NCBI GenBank assembly: GCA_025201705.1
Contig: MU616687.1
Coordinates: 1 to 55,892 of the forward strand
From: Dissophora ornata
Lineage: Eukaryota > Mortierellomycota > Mortierellomycetes > Mortierellales > Mortierellaceae
DNA: 55,892 nucleotides
Direction: 5' to 3'
A program made the position numbers and the translations under genes. Of this stretch, positions 10,001 to 19,464 are shown piece after piece; the stretch's first letter is position 1; every line of letters begins with the position of its first letter. The notes under the pieces are model-generated. The model ran no database searches. It was not told the origin of the DNA and worked only from the letters and a program-made list of their open reading frames with translations.

Positions 10001-13000
10001 TCCACACGCAGAATACGCTCCGTCTTCTTAGGCAGTGACTTTTCGACATCCTTCTTTAGTCGGCGGAGCATGTAGGGCTTCAGGTTCTCGTGTAAATCCC
10101 GAATCTTGGCCTCCTGTTCCGCATCGGCCATGTCAATCTCAACATCGTCATCAACAAACTTGTCCGGCATCAAAAAGTTGCACAGCGCAATAAGCTCCTT
10201 GACACTGTTCTGTAGCGGCGTCCCCGTAATGAGCAAGCGGTTGGCGGTATTAAAGTCTTTGAGGGTTTCATGAAGTTGCGACTGCTTGTTTTTCAGCCGA
10301 TGGGCCTCGTCAATGGCAAGGTACGTCCACTTGATTCTGTCCAGTTCTGCACGGTCCATGCGAACCAATTCAAAGGTTGTCAGCAGCACGTTGAACCTGA
10401 TCTTGGTAGTCGACCCCTTTTGATAAAACTCGTAATCTCGGATCGTCTGTCGACTTGCAGCATCGCCAATATACACAATCAAGTTCATGTCGGGGGCCCA
10501 TCGCTCAAACTCTCGTTGCCATGCACCAATAGTCGATAACGGTACGACGACAAGATATGGGCCATAAAGATTGTGCTGGTGGAATAAGAATGAAATGATT
10601 GAAATGGACTGTACAGTCTTTCCTAGTCCCATCTCGTCCGCAAGAATGCCGTTCTCATTCCTGGACCACAGCCTCGACATCCAATTCAGTCCCGTCAACT
10701 GGTAATCACGAAGCTCACCGCCCACAAGGAACTCTGGCTGCGTAAGCAACTTTTTGAAAGGAGGTCTCTGGCCTTTTGGGTAGATCGTTGTCTTGTATGG
10801 CACCTTCTGACTCGATTCGCGATCCAAGAAGGCATCGATTTCCGCCTGGTGGTTCTCAGAGATTTGATCCTCAGGCTCCCAGGTAGCGGCACCGTATGGT
10901 AAGCGGTTCCATTTGCAGAAGTACTCTGTTTCACCTGACTTGGATGTGCGAGAAGCAATAATGCGTTCGATGGCGGTGTAATCCTTGAGCTCGTCGCGGA
11001 GCATCTCTCTGTTGACGTCGGACTGCTCGATCTCCTCCCGCATGGTGTTTGGGTCAGCTTTGAGCGAAATTTCCGGGTAGACAAACCGATGGATGTAGCC
11101 ATCCACCTTTTTGAAGCCCTTGTACTGGCGAAGATCCTGGTATTGCTCCCATGTATTATGCATGTGGCTGTGGTTCTTCCATTTGATCAAAAACTCCATG
11201 TTGTGGTGGGGATCGTCCGGTTCATTTGCATCATCTTCATCTAGAGGCGCGGATGAGTTGATTTAACATAGAACATCATGTCTGAGCATCATTGGGGCAC
11301 GAACCCAGATCCTGCTGCACAAAATTAAATACGCACCTGCGTTTTCACAACGACGGAAGTCATGGATGCTTTCAATAACATCGCCTTCCTCTTCGGGCGC
11401 CACTGGCTTTGTGTACACAGGCAGTTTGTCATCCTCAGAGCTGATTCCCCAGTCGTTCTCATCCTCATTGTAGTTGACTTGACCACCTCGGGACGAGTAC
11501 CGCACTCCTGGTTCCGCCTCCTTGTTAGCTGCGGAATTCCGTGGGCATGGTATATAAGAGCGTATCGTCTTAGTGTTGTTATTCTTTATCTTCGTACTTA
11601 TTTGATCTTCCTCGATATTTACACATTCTATGGAGACTTACCATTGGTGTTTCGTTTCCTTCGTTTAATACCAGACTTCCTCTTAGAGCTGCCACCCCAA
11701 TCACCATCTGAATCGCTTGCAGAGGACGGTGTATCCTGAGGCGTCATTCTTTGTATAGCCCGATCGTTTGATCTTGAGTCTGTTTAAGACACAGCCAGCT
11801 GTCAGTCTCAAGCACAACTAAGCCCTGCCGCGACCTTTCAACTCTGCCTAGTGCGCGTGTTTACCTTTCCGTGCCGAGGGCCTGGGCGACTTTTTCTGTT
11901 TCCTTGATGACCTTTTTTTGCCACCATAGCCATAATCACTCCCGCTGTCGTCTGATTCCTCAGGCGTGCCAGAGTTGGAAGCATCGTCATCTTCATCGTT
12001 TTCGAAGTCGCTCTGCGGTTATTGGACAATAAGAATCGGATGCGAATGGCAGTTGTAATTGTTAGTGGGCGCATGGTTTAGTATCTTTGATGACGCGCAT
12101 GATGTCCCTGACGGGTTGCTGTGTTACCTCTTCATCTTCGTCCTCGTCCTCGTCAATGATCTTTGGCGCTCTGCGGCTCCTACCCGATCGACGCAGATCA
12201 TACAGTTCAGCATCTACATTTCGGAACTCTGTTCTGCTTGTCCTCGGTGCTCTGTTAGCATGCTTCTGACTCGAGTCGGATCCATTGACCTCCTCAAAGC
12301 TATCGTATGTTTCATCCTGGTGTCTTGAAGTAATCTTCTTCGGCTGGTATTCAGGCTCGTCATCATCGTCGTCATCGTCCCCACTTGAAGAGTCGAAGGA
12401 TGATGCCTCTGATCCTGAATGACTATTCGCTCTCTTGCGATTGTGTTCATGCTCATCTTCCTGATCTGAGGGCGTGCCGCGGTTGCGAGGCACGGGCGAT
12501 GATACTCGATCGTCTTCGTATGCAGAAGAATCTTGGGCTACCGAGCATTTGGTACGAACAAAATTGAAAATGGTTAGCGTGAGAATAAGGACAAAGACAC
12601 CCTATGATGGAATTGCGCCACATCTTCAATTGCTATTGACAAGCAGGTTGACAACGGGAGGGACTATATGGGCACAGCAATTGATCTGTTGCATGTCTAT
12701 AATTGCCCTTGCTGGGAGTGAAGAGAGGGGATAGGGTTCACAGTCGAGGAACGGAAAGCTGTACATTGATAGCGGTGGGCCATCCGCTGGAATAAGCACG
12801 GATGCACAGCAGGCCACGGATGGACAGCACAGTGCACCGCATCGCCCTGCGACCCCTCCCTCTCTTCTCCGCTCCACAGAACAACGTGCCTGGCTTGTTT
12901 ACAAGGGCCAAAGAGTGGGGTGCAGGTTGAATGCGAGCGCGCACTTCGAGGTCGGGTTATGGGCTAAAAGGGCTTCATCGTCCGGCTCCAAAAAGCGAAA

Positions 13001-13206
13001 AGAGATCTGACGAATGTCCCATGGAGGGGAATGTCTATGCAAGCTATCCAGGTTGTCGAGCCTTTTGAAAGTTGCGCCACCGCAGCGGCTGACAGGATGA
13101 GGTGTCGAGGGATACAAAGTGCTAGCTGGAATTTTTGGCCCAGTTGGATCCCAGGCAGGAATGATTGATCCGAAACGCAGAGCATGCAGACAGACTTACA
13201 ATCCAT
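7021..13206 (-). CDS. CHD1: Chd1-type chromodomain ATP-dependent chromatin remodeller
   Basis: Six exons (13206-13200, 12537-12128, 12012-11865, 11779-11642, 11528-11337, 11240-7021) join in phase to 1704 aa. The first coding exon is just ATGGATT, followed by a 662-nt intron. Order: acidic/basic low-complexity N-terminus (to about 270); tandem chromodomains (about 280-440); SNF2 ATPase with DEMGLGKT (about 500-507) and DEAH (609-612); helicase C lobe with QAMARAHRIGQ (about 888-898); SANT-SLIDE-like DNA-binding region (about 1090-1310, including CAWGQKEDAMLVVGIYKHGF); CHCT domain (around 1420-1530); then an RS/RD-rich tail. Chd1 spaces nucleosomes on transcribed genes. It differs from Mi-2 (CHD3/4) in lacking PHD fingers and having a CHCT domain. 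The long RS-like tail is unusual compared with yeast Chd1. Confidence 0.95.
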
Positions 13207-14654
13207 AGAAATCAGCAATAACAGCAATCTCCAGCCAAGGTCTAGAAGAGAGTCGTCGCTCGGGGGAACAGGAGGCTCGGCTCGAGGTCAAGGCGAGGTT
13301 GCTGAGAGCTTGTGACTTAACTCAGTATGAGTTGCAGGGTGGGCTAGGTGGCCGTTGCGTGAGATTGGTCGGATGATTGGGAAAGGGATCACAACAAAGA
13401 AGAGCAAAGAAGTTAGTCCATGAGGTTATTAAAAATAATAAGACAGGAGGGTATATATTTCCCCAGGTGCGATGAAGAGAAGAGAGAGCGGGAGAAAGAA
13501 AGAGGTAGAAAAGGCAAGTCCCCTACATCAAAGTAGTTGTCCGAGAGGAGTAGGGGATTAGGGCGAGGACGAGGGCAGCGACGGTGGACAAGAAAGAAGA
13601 GGAACAGAGGATCGGGATGAGTGATCAGATGGGTGGGACGATAGTGTTTTCTACGAGGGTTGCGAGGTGTGTGTTCTTTGGTCACAAACGCGATGTGTGT
13701 GTTGTATGGTGCAGAGCTCTTCGGTCAATGTTTTTTTTGTTCATATTTGCTGTGAAACAGACACTCACGCAGGGACGGTGGGAGAGAGACAGGGCTAAAG
13801 AAGACGTGTATGTATGCAGGGTTGTGCGTGTTGCTCGGGTAATGGATGTCGTTGATGTGGATTGTTTGCTCACCCAATGGAGAAATAAATTATGATTGTG
13901 CGGAATGAAGTGCGGTGGACGAGAAGAGAAGCAGACGAGCGACATACACACAGAAGGGGTTTTTGCGCTGTTTGGGTTTTTGCGCTGGAGGCAAGAGCTG
14001 TTCGACTGGGAGGGCAGGGAGAAAACATCAAAATAATACTCCTTCGGGGTGTATCTAAGCCACTTCTACACATGCCTGTGTATGCTCTGACAATACGCGT
14101 CAACATGCATGCTATTGCTGTCACCGAGCGCTATCGCATGCTCTGCCTTTATGTTTTTCCTCGTTGCGATATTCCCCCTCTCTCTTCCCCATTCTCTGTA
14201 GTCTCTATTGACGCCTTCCAGGCACCTGCCTCACTTTGTTCTTTAGCACTTCCTGACGTTGGGATCTGCTGCGAGGACGACAGGGGCAGTTCCTTCTCGT
14301 TCAAACTGTTCTTTGCATCAGGCTATGACCGGCATCCTTCAAAGAGTTCAAGAAAGCTATGGCAGCACATTTATACAAAATGAAAATGTCAGGGCATGAC
14401 GCCTCTCAACAAAAGCAAACAAGCCATCGAGCCGTCGACAAATTACCATCTTATACCTGGAATACTTGACTTGGCAGCTCAATTGATGATACTGGAGGGG
14501 ATGTTGCCCTGTTGTCACATCAAAGACCTGACAAGCAGATCGCACAATATGCAGAGTGGTATGTACACGTACACTTGCCTTGGAGTTCTCGTAATATGCG
14601 AACCAAAACATTGCATCCTTTGCCGTCCGTCGTCGGCTAGATCGCCACGTCCTG
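13207..14654. other. CHD1 upstream region, no gene recognised
   Basis: About 1.4 kb upstream of CHD1 and downstream of the minus-strand gene remnant. Several ORFs of 60-160 codons occur on both strands, but their readings are low-complexity and unlike known proteins. Purine-rich tracts at 13475-13515 could be promoter or untranslated sequence. Nothing else is supported. Confidence 0.45.
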
Positions 14655-15037
14655 TCAAAAGTCGTCCACGCGCACGACATCGGGCTTCTCTGTGATCGAC
14701 CCGTCCGGATGACTCTTGCCGTTCACACCGACAACGCCACCACCAAACTCTTGCACGCAAAGCTCGTACACATAATCGCATGAGGAGAATGGCCAAGGAA
14801 ACTCGACCACGTAGTGCAAACGGGTATTCTTGAAGGCCTTCCAACCGATCATATTCGAGTCCTAGGTTTTGCGAAAGACTTTGTATCCCTACAGAGGGCT
14901 GTTGGGCACGGATCGGCGATAGACGTTAAAGTTGATAGCCTCGGAAAAGAGTTGACCGGAGGCCATATCAGGCCTTTTGATCTCGGAAATTGCCTCGTTG
15001 ACTTGGCCTTTTATGAACATGGCCGAGAATGTTCGGG
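14655..15037 (-). pseudogene. Gene remnant with two in-frame TAG codons
   Basis: One reading frame is protein-like from ARTFSAMFIKGQVNEA through EAINFNVYRRSVPNSPL, then TAG (14889-14891), GYKVFRKT, TAG (14862-14864), and on through MIGWKAFKNTRLHYVVEFPW, FGGGVVGVNGKSHPDG and VRVDDF to a TGA stop at 14655-14657. The sequence on both sides of the stops looks like one domain, so they probably replaced sense codons; CAG (Gln) is the simplest ancestor. An intron spanning both stops would be about 31 nt and breaks the frame. A polypyrimidine-type acceptor (CCCACAAG) precedes the 5' end at 15037, but no convincing upstream exon was found. TAG is a normal stop in neighbouring genes (copper transporter, four-TM protein), so recoding is unlikely. 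Family not recognised. Confidence 0.6.
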
Positions 15038-15510
15038 CTTGTGGGAGACAGAAAAGAAAATTGATCGAGAACAAATGTAGCAGTAATAAAGCAAGAAGAG
15101 AGGGGATTGTCTCCAGGTTATTTATACGAGTTTACTCCTGATTGGATTGAGGCACGCGGCCAGGAAGAAACACACTGGATGGCATCTGGATCGTTTGGGC
15201 CATTCGACGAAGGAAGAGGGCAAAAGTGGGAAGCCGGTGCGCAGGAGGAGGCTTTCTCTGCGACTCAGTCAGAGGTGGAAACAAGGATTGTGTTTTCATA
15301 AAGGAGCGGCGACCGCTGGGTTTGGAAGACTGGCCGCCATTCCAACTTTTAATAGACTGACTGTCCATGATCCTCATCTATAATTCTGACGCTACGCTGT
15401 GCTTCGCTTGGATGGGATCGTCGTCAGCGAAGAGCGCGACGCGTCTGTCTCCGATTTCTGAGCACTCGGCCCTCTCACAAACCAAGGCGGATCCTCGGGA
15501 AAGACAAGGC

Positions 15511-15558
<48 letters not shown>

Positions 15559-15761
15559 TACACTGTAGACTAGTTTTCTGATCCAAGATACCGAAGTGCA
15601 AAGCTGCAGCTCTGCGTCTGATCCCTTGTCGCTCCTGTTTATTCATAATTCTCGATTGTCGTCCACCATGGTCCACATCTCGTTTCGATACACCGAGCTT
15701 TGTTTATTGCGCTTTCATTTACGCCACCATTCAAGCCAGAAGCTTCTTTGACTCGGAAGAG
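15038..15761. other. Gene-free stretch with GA microsatellite
   Basis: Upstream of the gene remnant on the minus strand. The minus ORF at 15132-15377 could hold a degraded upstream exon, but nothing identifies it. The GA tract is listed separately. Confidence 0.4.
15514..15555. repeat. (GA)21 microsatellite
   Basis: An uninterrupted GA dinucleotide run of 42 nt. It lies between the gene remnant and the SOD2 region and belongs to no coding frame that is supported. Confidence 0.95.
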
Positions 15762-15769
15762 TATAAAAA
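15762..15769 (+). promoter_or_regulatory. Possible TATA box
   Basis: TATAAAAA is followed by a CTTCT-repeat tract (15774-15800), a typical fungal core-promoter arrangement, and then by an ATG at 15815. It could drive the short ORF at 15815 or an upstream start for the SOD2 region. Confidence 0.35.
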
Positions 15770-15814
15770 CGAGCCTCTTCTCTTCTCTTCTCTTCTCTTT
15801 CAAGCAAGTCCAAA

Positions 15815-16192
15815 ATGCCTTTTTCTTCTTTCTCCACAGCTGGTACACTATCTCGACGTTTCTTTTCCCCTCTCTCATTTTCCCCTCGCTCCTCAGACTA
15901 CGTCCAGTGTTTGCTTGGCTTCTCTGTCTTTCCTCTTTTCCACGAGCTTCTTTCTTGTTGTTGTTGTTTTGGTGCTATCCACAAGAGGACGGCGAGAAAT
16001 GGAGCGAGAGTGATAGTTCGAGGATTAACCAAGCTCTCCTCTTTTGAATACCGTAGCGCGTACCTGGGGCTCGCCCCGCGCGTTGAAGTGATACATGGTC
16101 GCGAATCCGGTCCTATGGCTCTGACAGCCTGTAAGTCTATTGTTGATGCTTTTAATGTTACAGCTACGAAGACATCGTTTGGGAAAGTCTAA
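15815..16192 (+). CDS. Hypothetical 125-aa ORF
   Basis: Reported only because a TATA-like element and a CT-rich tract lie immediately upstream. The product is Ser/Phe/Arg-rich at the start, has a Cys run (LLSCCCCF) and shows no family similarity. It may be untranslated leader or chance; confidence is low. Confidence 0.2.
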   Translation: MPFSSFSTAGTLSRRFFSPLSFSPRSSDYVQCLLGFSVFPLFHELLSCCCCFGAIHKRTARNGARVIVRGLTKLSSFEYRSAYLGLAPRVEVIHGRESGPMALTACKSIVDAFNVTATKTSFGKV

Positions 16193-16283
16193 CCGTTGAG
16201 TTTGATCTTTTTCAGTAGGACCGTAAAACTTTGTGTGTCCGCAAACACAAACTGCAGATTCGGGGACTGGACGTGAAAGTTAT

Positions 16284-16301
16284 GTCACTTCGGTGACGTA
16301 A
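16284..16301 (+). promoter_or_regulatory. CRE/ATF-like element upstream of SOD2
   Basis: GTCAC-TTCG-GTGAC (16284-16297) is a perfect 5-bp inverted repeat that runs into TGACGTAA (16294-16301), a bZIP ATF/CREB half-palindrome type site. It lies about 110 bp before the SOD2 start codon. Stress-activated fungal bZIP factors bind such sites; a role here is inference. Confidence 0.45.
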
Positions 16302-16409
16302 TTTTCGCGCCCATTGTCCTCGTTTCCCTTCGGCGCGCGCAGGGTTCTAAAAGGGCAGACAATGGCCTGCTTGATTCAACATCAACACACACACTCCACT
16401 CCGTTCATC

Positions 16410-17752
16410 ATGCTCCGCACGCTCCCTCGCACCTTCGCCTCCACCCTCAGCAAGCCCTCGGCCATCGCTAGTCTCCGCTTCAAGCACACCCTCCCCGGTA
16501 GGTGAATGAGCCCTGCTCGATTTAGCTCCACATTCGGCTCGGGTTGCGCAGTGCCAGCAGTAACCAAACGCGCGCCTCGTGTCTTCTACGCGCCACCATG
16601 CTGACCGGAGATATTCTTCTTCTTCTTCACCTTGTCCTCTAGCTCTCCCATATGCCTATAATGTACGTGTCCCATGCAGCTGTTCTACTCCTACCGCTTA
16701 TTCAGCGCGTTCCCACGGATCTGTTTCTCTGAATACAATTCGCGTCGCGTATCCCGACATGTTAACTGAACGTGTCATTGTGCTCCTCTTTATTCTTTAA
16801 TTTCCATAGGCCTTGGAGCCTTATATTAGCAAGGAGATCATGGAGGTCCACCACTCCAAGCACCACCAGGGTAAGTTTCTGCCCTCTGTAGCTGCATATA
16901 CTAGTAGTCATTCGTGAAATAATTGACGCCATCAAGATGTCACCCAACCTCGCGGGGTGTTTTGGTCTTGGTGTCTTATGCACCTGTGTGCATGGCGAAT
17001 AACATTCCATAACTGACACATTCTGTCTTAATCATCCGGGATTCGCTGCATGTAGCATACGTCAATGGCTTGAACGCTGCCGAAGAGAAGCTCGGATCTG
17101 CCTTCAACTCCAGCGATGTTAACGATGAAATCGCTCTCCAGTCTGCCATCAAGTTCAACGGCGGTGGTAAGTGACACTGATTACAATGTACCGCTGTCCT
17201 GTTCGTTTTTGTTGCTATCAAAATGACGATACTCACAACTTTCAAATGGACTCGTAGGTCACATCAACCACACCATCTTCTGGGAGAACTTGGCCCCCAA
17301 GGGTCACGGTGGAAAGCCCACCGGCGAGCTGCTCTCGGAGATCGAGAAGACATGGGGTTCCTTGGACAAGTTCATCGAGAAGTTCAATGCCCAGACTGCT
17401 GCTGTCCAGGGATCTGGCTGGGGCTGGTTGGTGAGTGGTCGTGACACGGTTGAATTCGCAAATCAAATAATGCAAAGAGTGCAGAGGATGTCTTCAGCTA
17501 ATCGCAGATGTGATTATTGGGTCGCTATCTTTACAGGCCTATAACAAGGACTTCAAGCGCCTTGAGATCGCTACGACTGCCAACCAAGACCCTCTCAAGC
17601 CCACGACTGGCTTGATCCCCTTGCTGGGAATTGACGTCTGGGAGCATGCCTACTACCTCCAGTACAAGAACGTCCGCCCTGACTACCTCAAGGCTGTTTG
17701 GGAGGTTGTCAACTGGAAGACTGTCACTGACCGTTTCAACAAGAGCCAATAA
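16410..17752 (+). CDS. SOD2: Mitochondrial manganese superoxide dismutase
   Basis: Six exons (16410-16497, 16643-16662, 16810-16870, 17056-17166, 17258-17430, 17537-17752) join in phase to 222 aa; exon 2 is only 20 nt. The enzyme converts superoxide to peroxide and oxygen. The first 25 or so residues ([15 protein letters not shown]) are Arg/Ser-rich with no acids, a mitochondrial presequence; the mature part starts near KHTLPALPYAYNALEP. Metal ligands are visible: His50 (EVHHSKHH), His98 ([10 protein letters not shown]), Asp184 and His188 ([10 protein letters not shown]). The Gln of VQGSGWGWL is the second-sphere residue usual in Mn enzymes. Size and motifs are normal for the family. A CRE-like site lies about 110 bp upstream. 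Confidence 0.97.
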
Positions 17753-18010
17753 GGAGCGGGATCTATGGTGGCATTGTTTTTTGTTGTCTCTTTTCATCAA
17801 ATCCATGCAATAAACGAAGATACTTGCATGCACTCGTAACGCACGTGCTTACATTTTGATGTGCTCAAAATGGTGTACCTTTGCGTCGCTGCAACTACAG
17901 CCCCTGTCACTGTCAGTTGGAGGAGCTGTCAAAATTTTTTTGACAACCCGCTTTCCCTCTTCTCTTCATCCTCCTCACTACATCACTACATACTTCATCC
18001 TATTTTCAAG
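17753..18010. other. SOD2-to-CTR spacer
   Basis: A 258-bp spacer between two plus-strand genes. It contains an AATAAA-like motif (CAATAAACG, about 17808) suitable for SOD2 polyadenylation and the inverted repeat at 17927-17945. Confidence 0.5.
17927..17945. promoter_or_regulatory. Inverted repeat upstream of copper transporter
   Basis: TGTCAAAA-TTT-TTTTGACA is a perfect 8-bp inverted repeat with a 3-nt spacer, about 66 bp before the chosen start codon of the Ctr gene. Its position suits an operator for a dimeric regulator, but it is not a known copper-response element (those usually contain GCTC/GCTG cores). Confidence 0.3.
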
Positions 18011-19132
18011 ATGACCAGCAACATGACCATGTCGAGTGGATTCCAGACCGGCTACGGCACGTCCATTTGGTCACCTAATCTCACTCCAATGTCAGAGCCA
18101 GAGTACATCGGAGCCCTCATCGGTCTCTTCATCCTCTCTGTCGGATTCAGGGCCTTGGTCGCTGCTCAGGGCTACCTCGAAGCATATCTGCACCTTCACT
18201 ACTACCCGCGCCCTTCATCTTATTCCTCCTCCTCCTCCTCTTCCTCCTCCCCATACTCTCGCGCCCAAACCCACACTATTCGCCACAGCCAGCAACAACA
18301 TCATCACCAGGCAATTACTGATATCCAAGAACTTGAAGAGGCGGTAGAGACGCGAGAGTCCACACTAGGATTCGTGGACGAAAAAAACAATGGTACCAAT
18401 GCCATCGTCCGTTCAGAGAACCTCCAGGACCAAGAATTTCATCGGCAAGGGGTGCAGCCAGTTAGGGAGGAGGAGGAAGGAGAAGGCGTCACTCTGCACC
18501 ATCAAGGTCCCCTCCGAGCAACACCGGAAGCGACCTCCACAGCAACAGCAGTTGAAACAGGAATCACGACCACCACAGCAAGACACAGACGATACGGTGC
18601 CCAACGCCATCACATTCCTCCACTCTACTACCCTCACCACAACAATAACGACGACGCATTCTTCCCTCTGCCAACCGCACAGCCGTTCGTCTGGCAGGCA
18701 GAGGTCTCCAGGGCGGTTTTGACGACTGGTGTGGTCGGGATCGGATACATGCTCATGTTGGTGATCATGACTTATAATTCCGCCTACTTTGGAGTCATCC
18801 TCGCCGGTGTCTTTGTGGGCGAGGTCTACTTTGGAAGGTGGGGCCGCGTTCGTCCCATCTTTCCTTCATCATCATCGCAGCGCCGGTCGAGAGCAGCATG
18901 CCAACCACAGCAGCAGCAACAGCAACCAGGCCAGCAACAGCAGCAACAACAAGCCGTCGGAAGCACTATACCCTCTTCATTCAACAAGAACAACAATAGC
19001 TCCTACATTGACGGTAATGGAAGCCAGCGGCCTGCTGCATCCTCCATGACCTCTCTGGCCTCGAGGTCTTCATCTCAAGGCTACTCCTCGGCCATGATTC
19101 CTCACGGCACCTCTGCTGACGGGGCTTGCTAG
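18011..19132 (+). CDS. Ctr-family high-affinity copper transporter
   Basis: A single-exon gene of 373 aa from the ATG at 18011. The frame is open back to 17861, but that part overlaps the promoter and lacks family features. Ctr proteins form trimers that pass Cu(I) across the plasma or vacuolar membrane. Family marks: Met-rich N-terminus (MTSNMTMSSGF), TM1 around residues 32-52, TM2 with the MxxxM copper gate (Met249, Met253 in YMLMLVIMTYN), and TM3 with GxxxG (Gly266, Gly270 in AGVFVGEVYFG). The TM1-TM2 loop is very long (about 160 aa) and rich in Ser, Gln and His (QQQHHHQ, HRRYGAQRHH). The cytosolic tail is polyGln/Ser-rich and lacks a clear Cys cluster apart from a terminal Cys. Plasma-membrane versus vacuolar location is undecided. 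Confidence 0.9.
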   Translation: MTSNMTMSSGFQTGYGTSIWSPNLTPMSEPEYIGALIGLFILSVGFRALVAAQGYLEAYLHLHYYPRPSSYSSSSSSSSSPYSRAQTHTIRHSQQQHHHQAITDIQELEEAVETRESTLGFVDEKNNGTNAIVRSENLQDQEFHRQGVQPVREEEEGEGVTLHHQGPLRATPEATSTATAVETGITTTTARHRRYGAQRHHIPPLYYPHHNNNDDAFFPLPTAQPFVWQAEVSRAVLTTGVVGIGYMLMLVIMTYNSAYFGVILAGVFVGEVYFGRWGRVRPIFPSSSSQRRSRAACQPQQQQQQPGQQQQQQQAVGSTIPSSFNKNNNSSYIDGNGSQRPAASSMTSLASRSSSQGYSSAMIPHGTSADGAC

Positions 19133-19464
19133 TAGGACTGTAGAATTATATGTCTGTCTACGCCAAATAAAATAATTTTAAAATGATGAAGTTGAATGAG
19201 AATCTGTTTATTTTATTTTTTGTTGAAGACAAATTTTTTTTCGAGTGCGTGCGAGGTTTGGTGGTCTCTGATGGATTTGTGAAGATGAAAGCATAACGTG
19301 AGTGGTCGTAACAATAATGGTATCGTAACATTGAGATGGGTACAAAATAACCCCACTTCAAGATATGAAAGACACGTAACAAACAGAAAGCAAATAAAGA
19401 CGATAGTGAAAGCAAAAAAGAGTGGCAGAGTGGGGATGTCGGGCGTGTATAAAGCTAGGGCTGT
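19133..19464. other. Convergent 3' region
   Basis: The copper transporter and acyltransferase genes converge here. AAATAAAATAATTTT at about 19164-19178 is a probable polyadenylation region for the plus-strand gene. No gene is present. Confidence 0.6.

Noticed and set aside
7021..11199. CHD1 starting at the ATG of MEFLIKWKNH
   Set aside because: This would cut into the first chromodomain; five upstream exons join in phase and supply the missing part.
14862..14892. Tiny intron removing both TAG codons of the gene remnant
   Set aside because: The GT-AG span is about 31 nt, shorter than any other intron here, and removing it breaks the frame at once.
14655..15037. TAG read as sense (codon reassignment)
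   Set aside because: Other intact genes in the window, such as the copper transporter (19130-19132), end in TAG.
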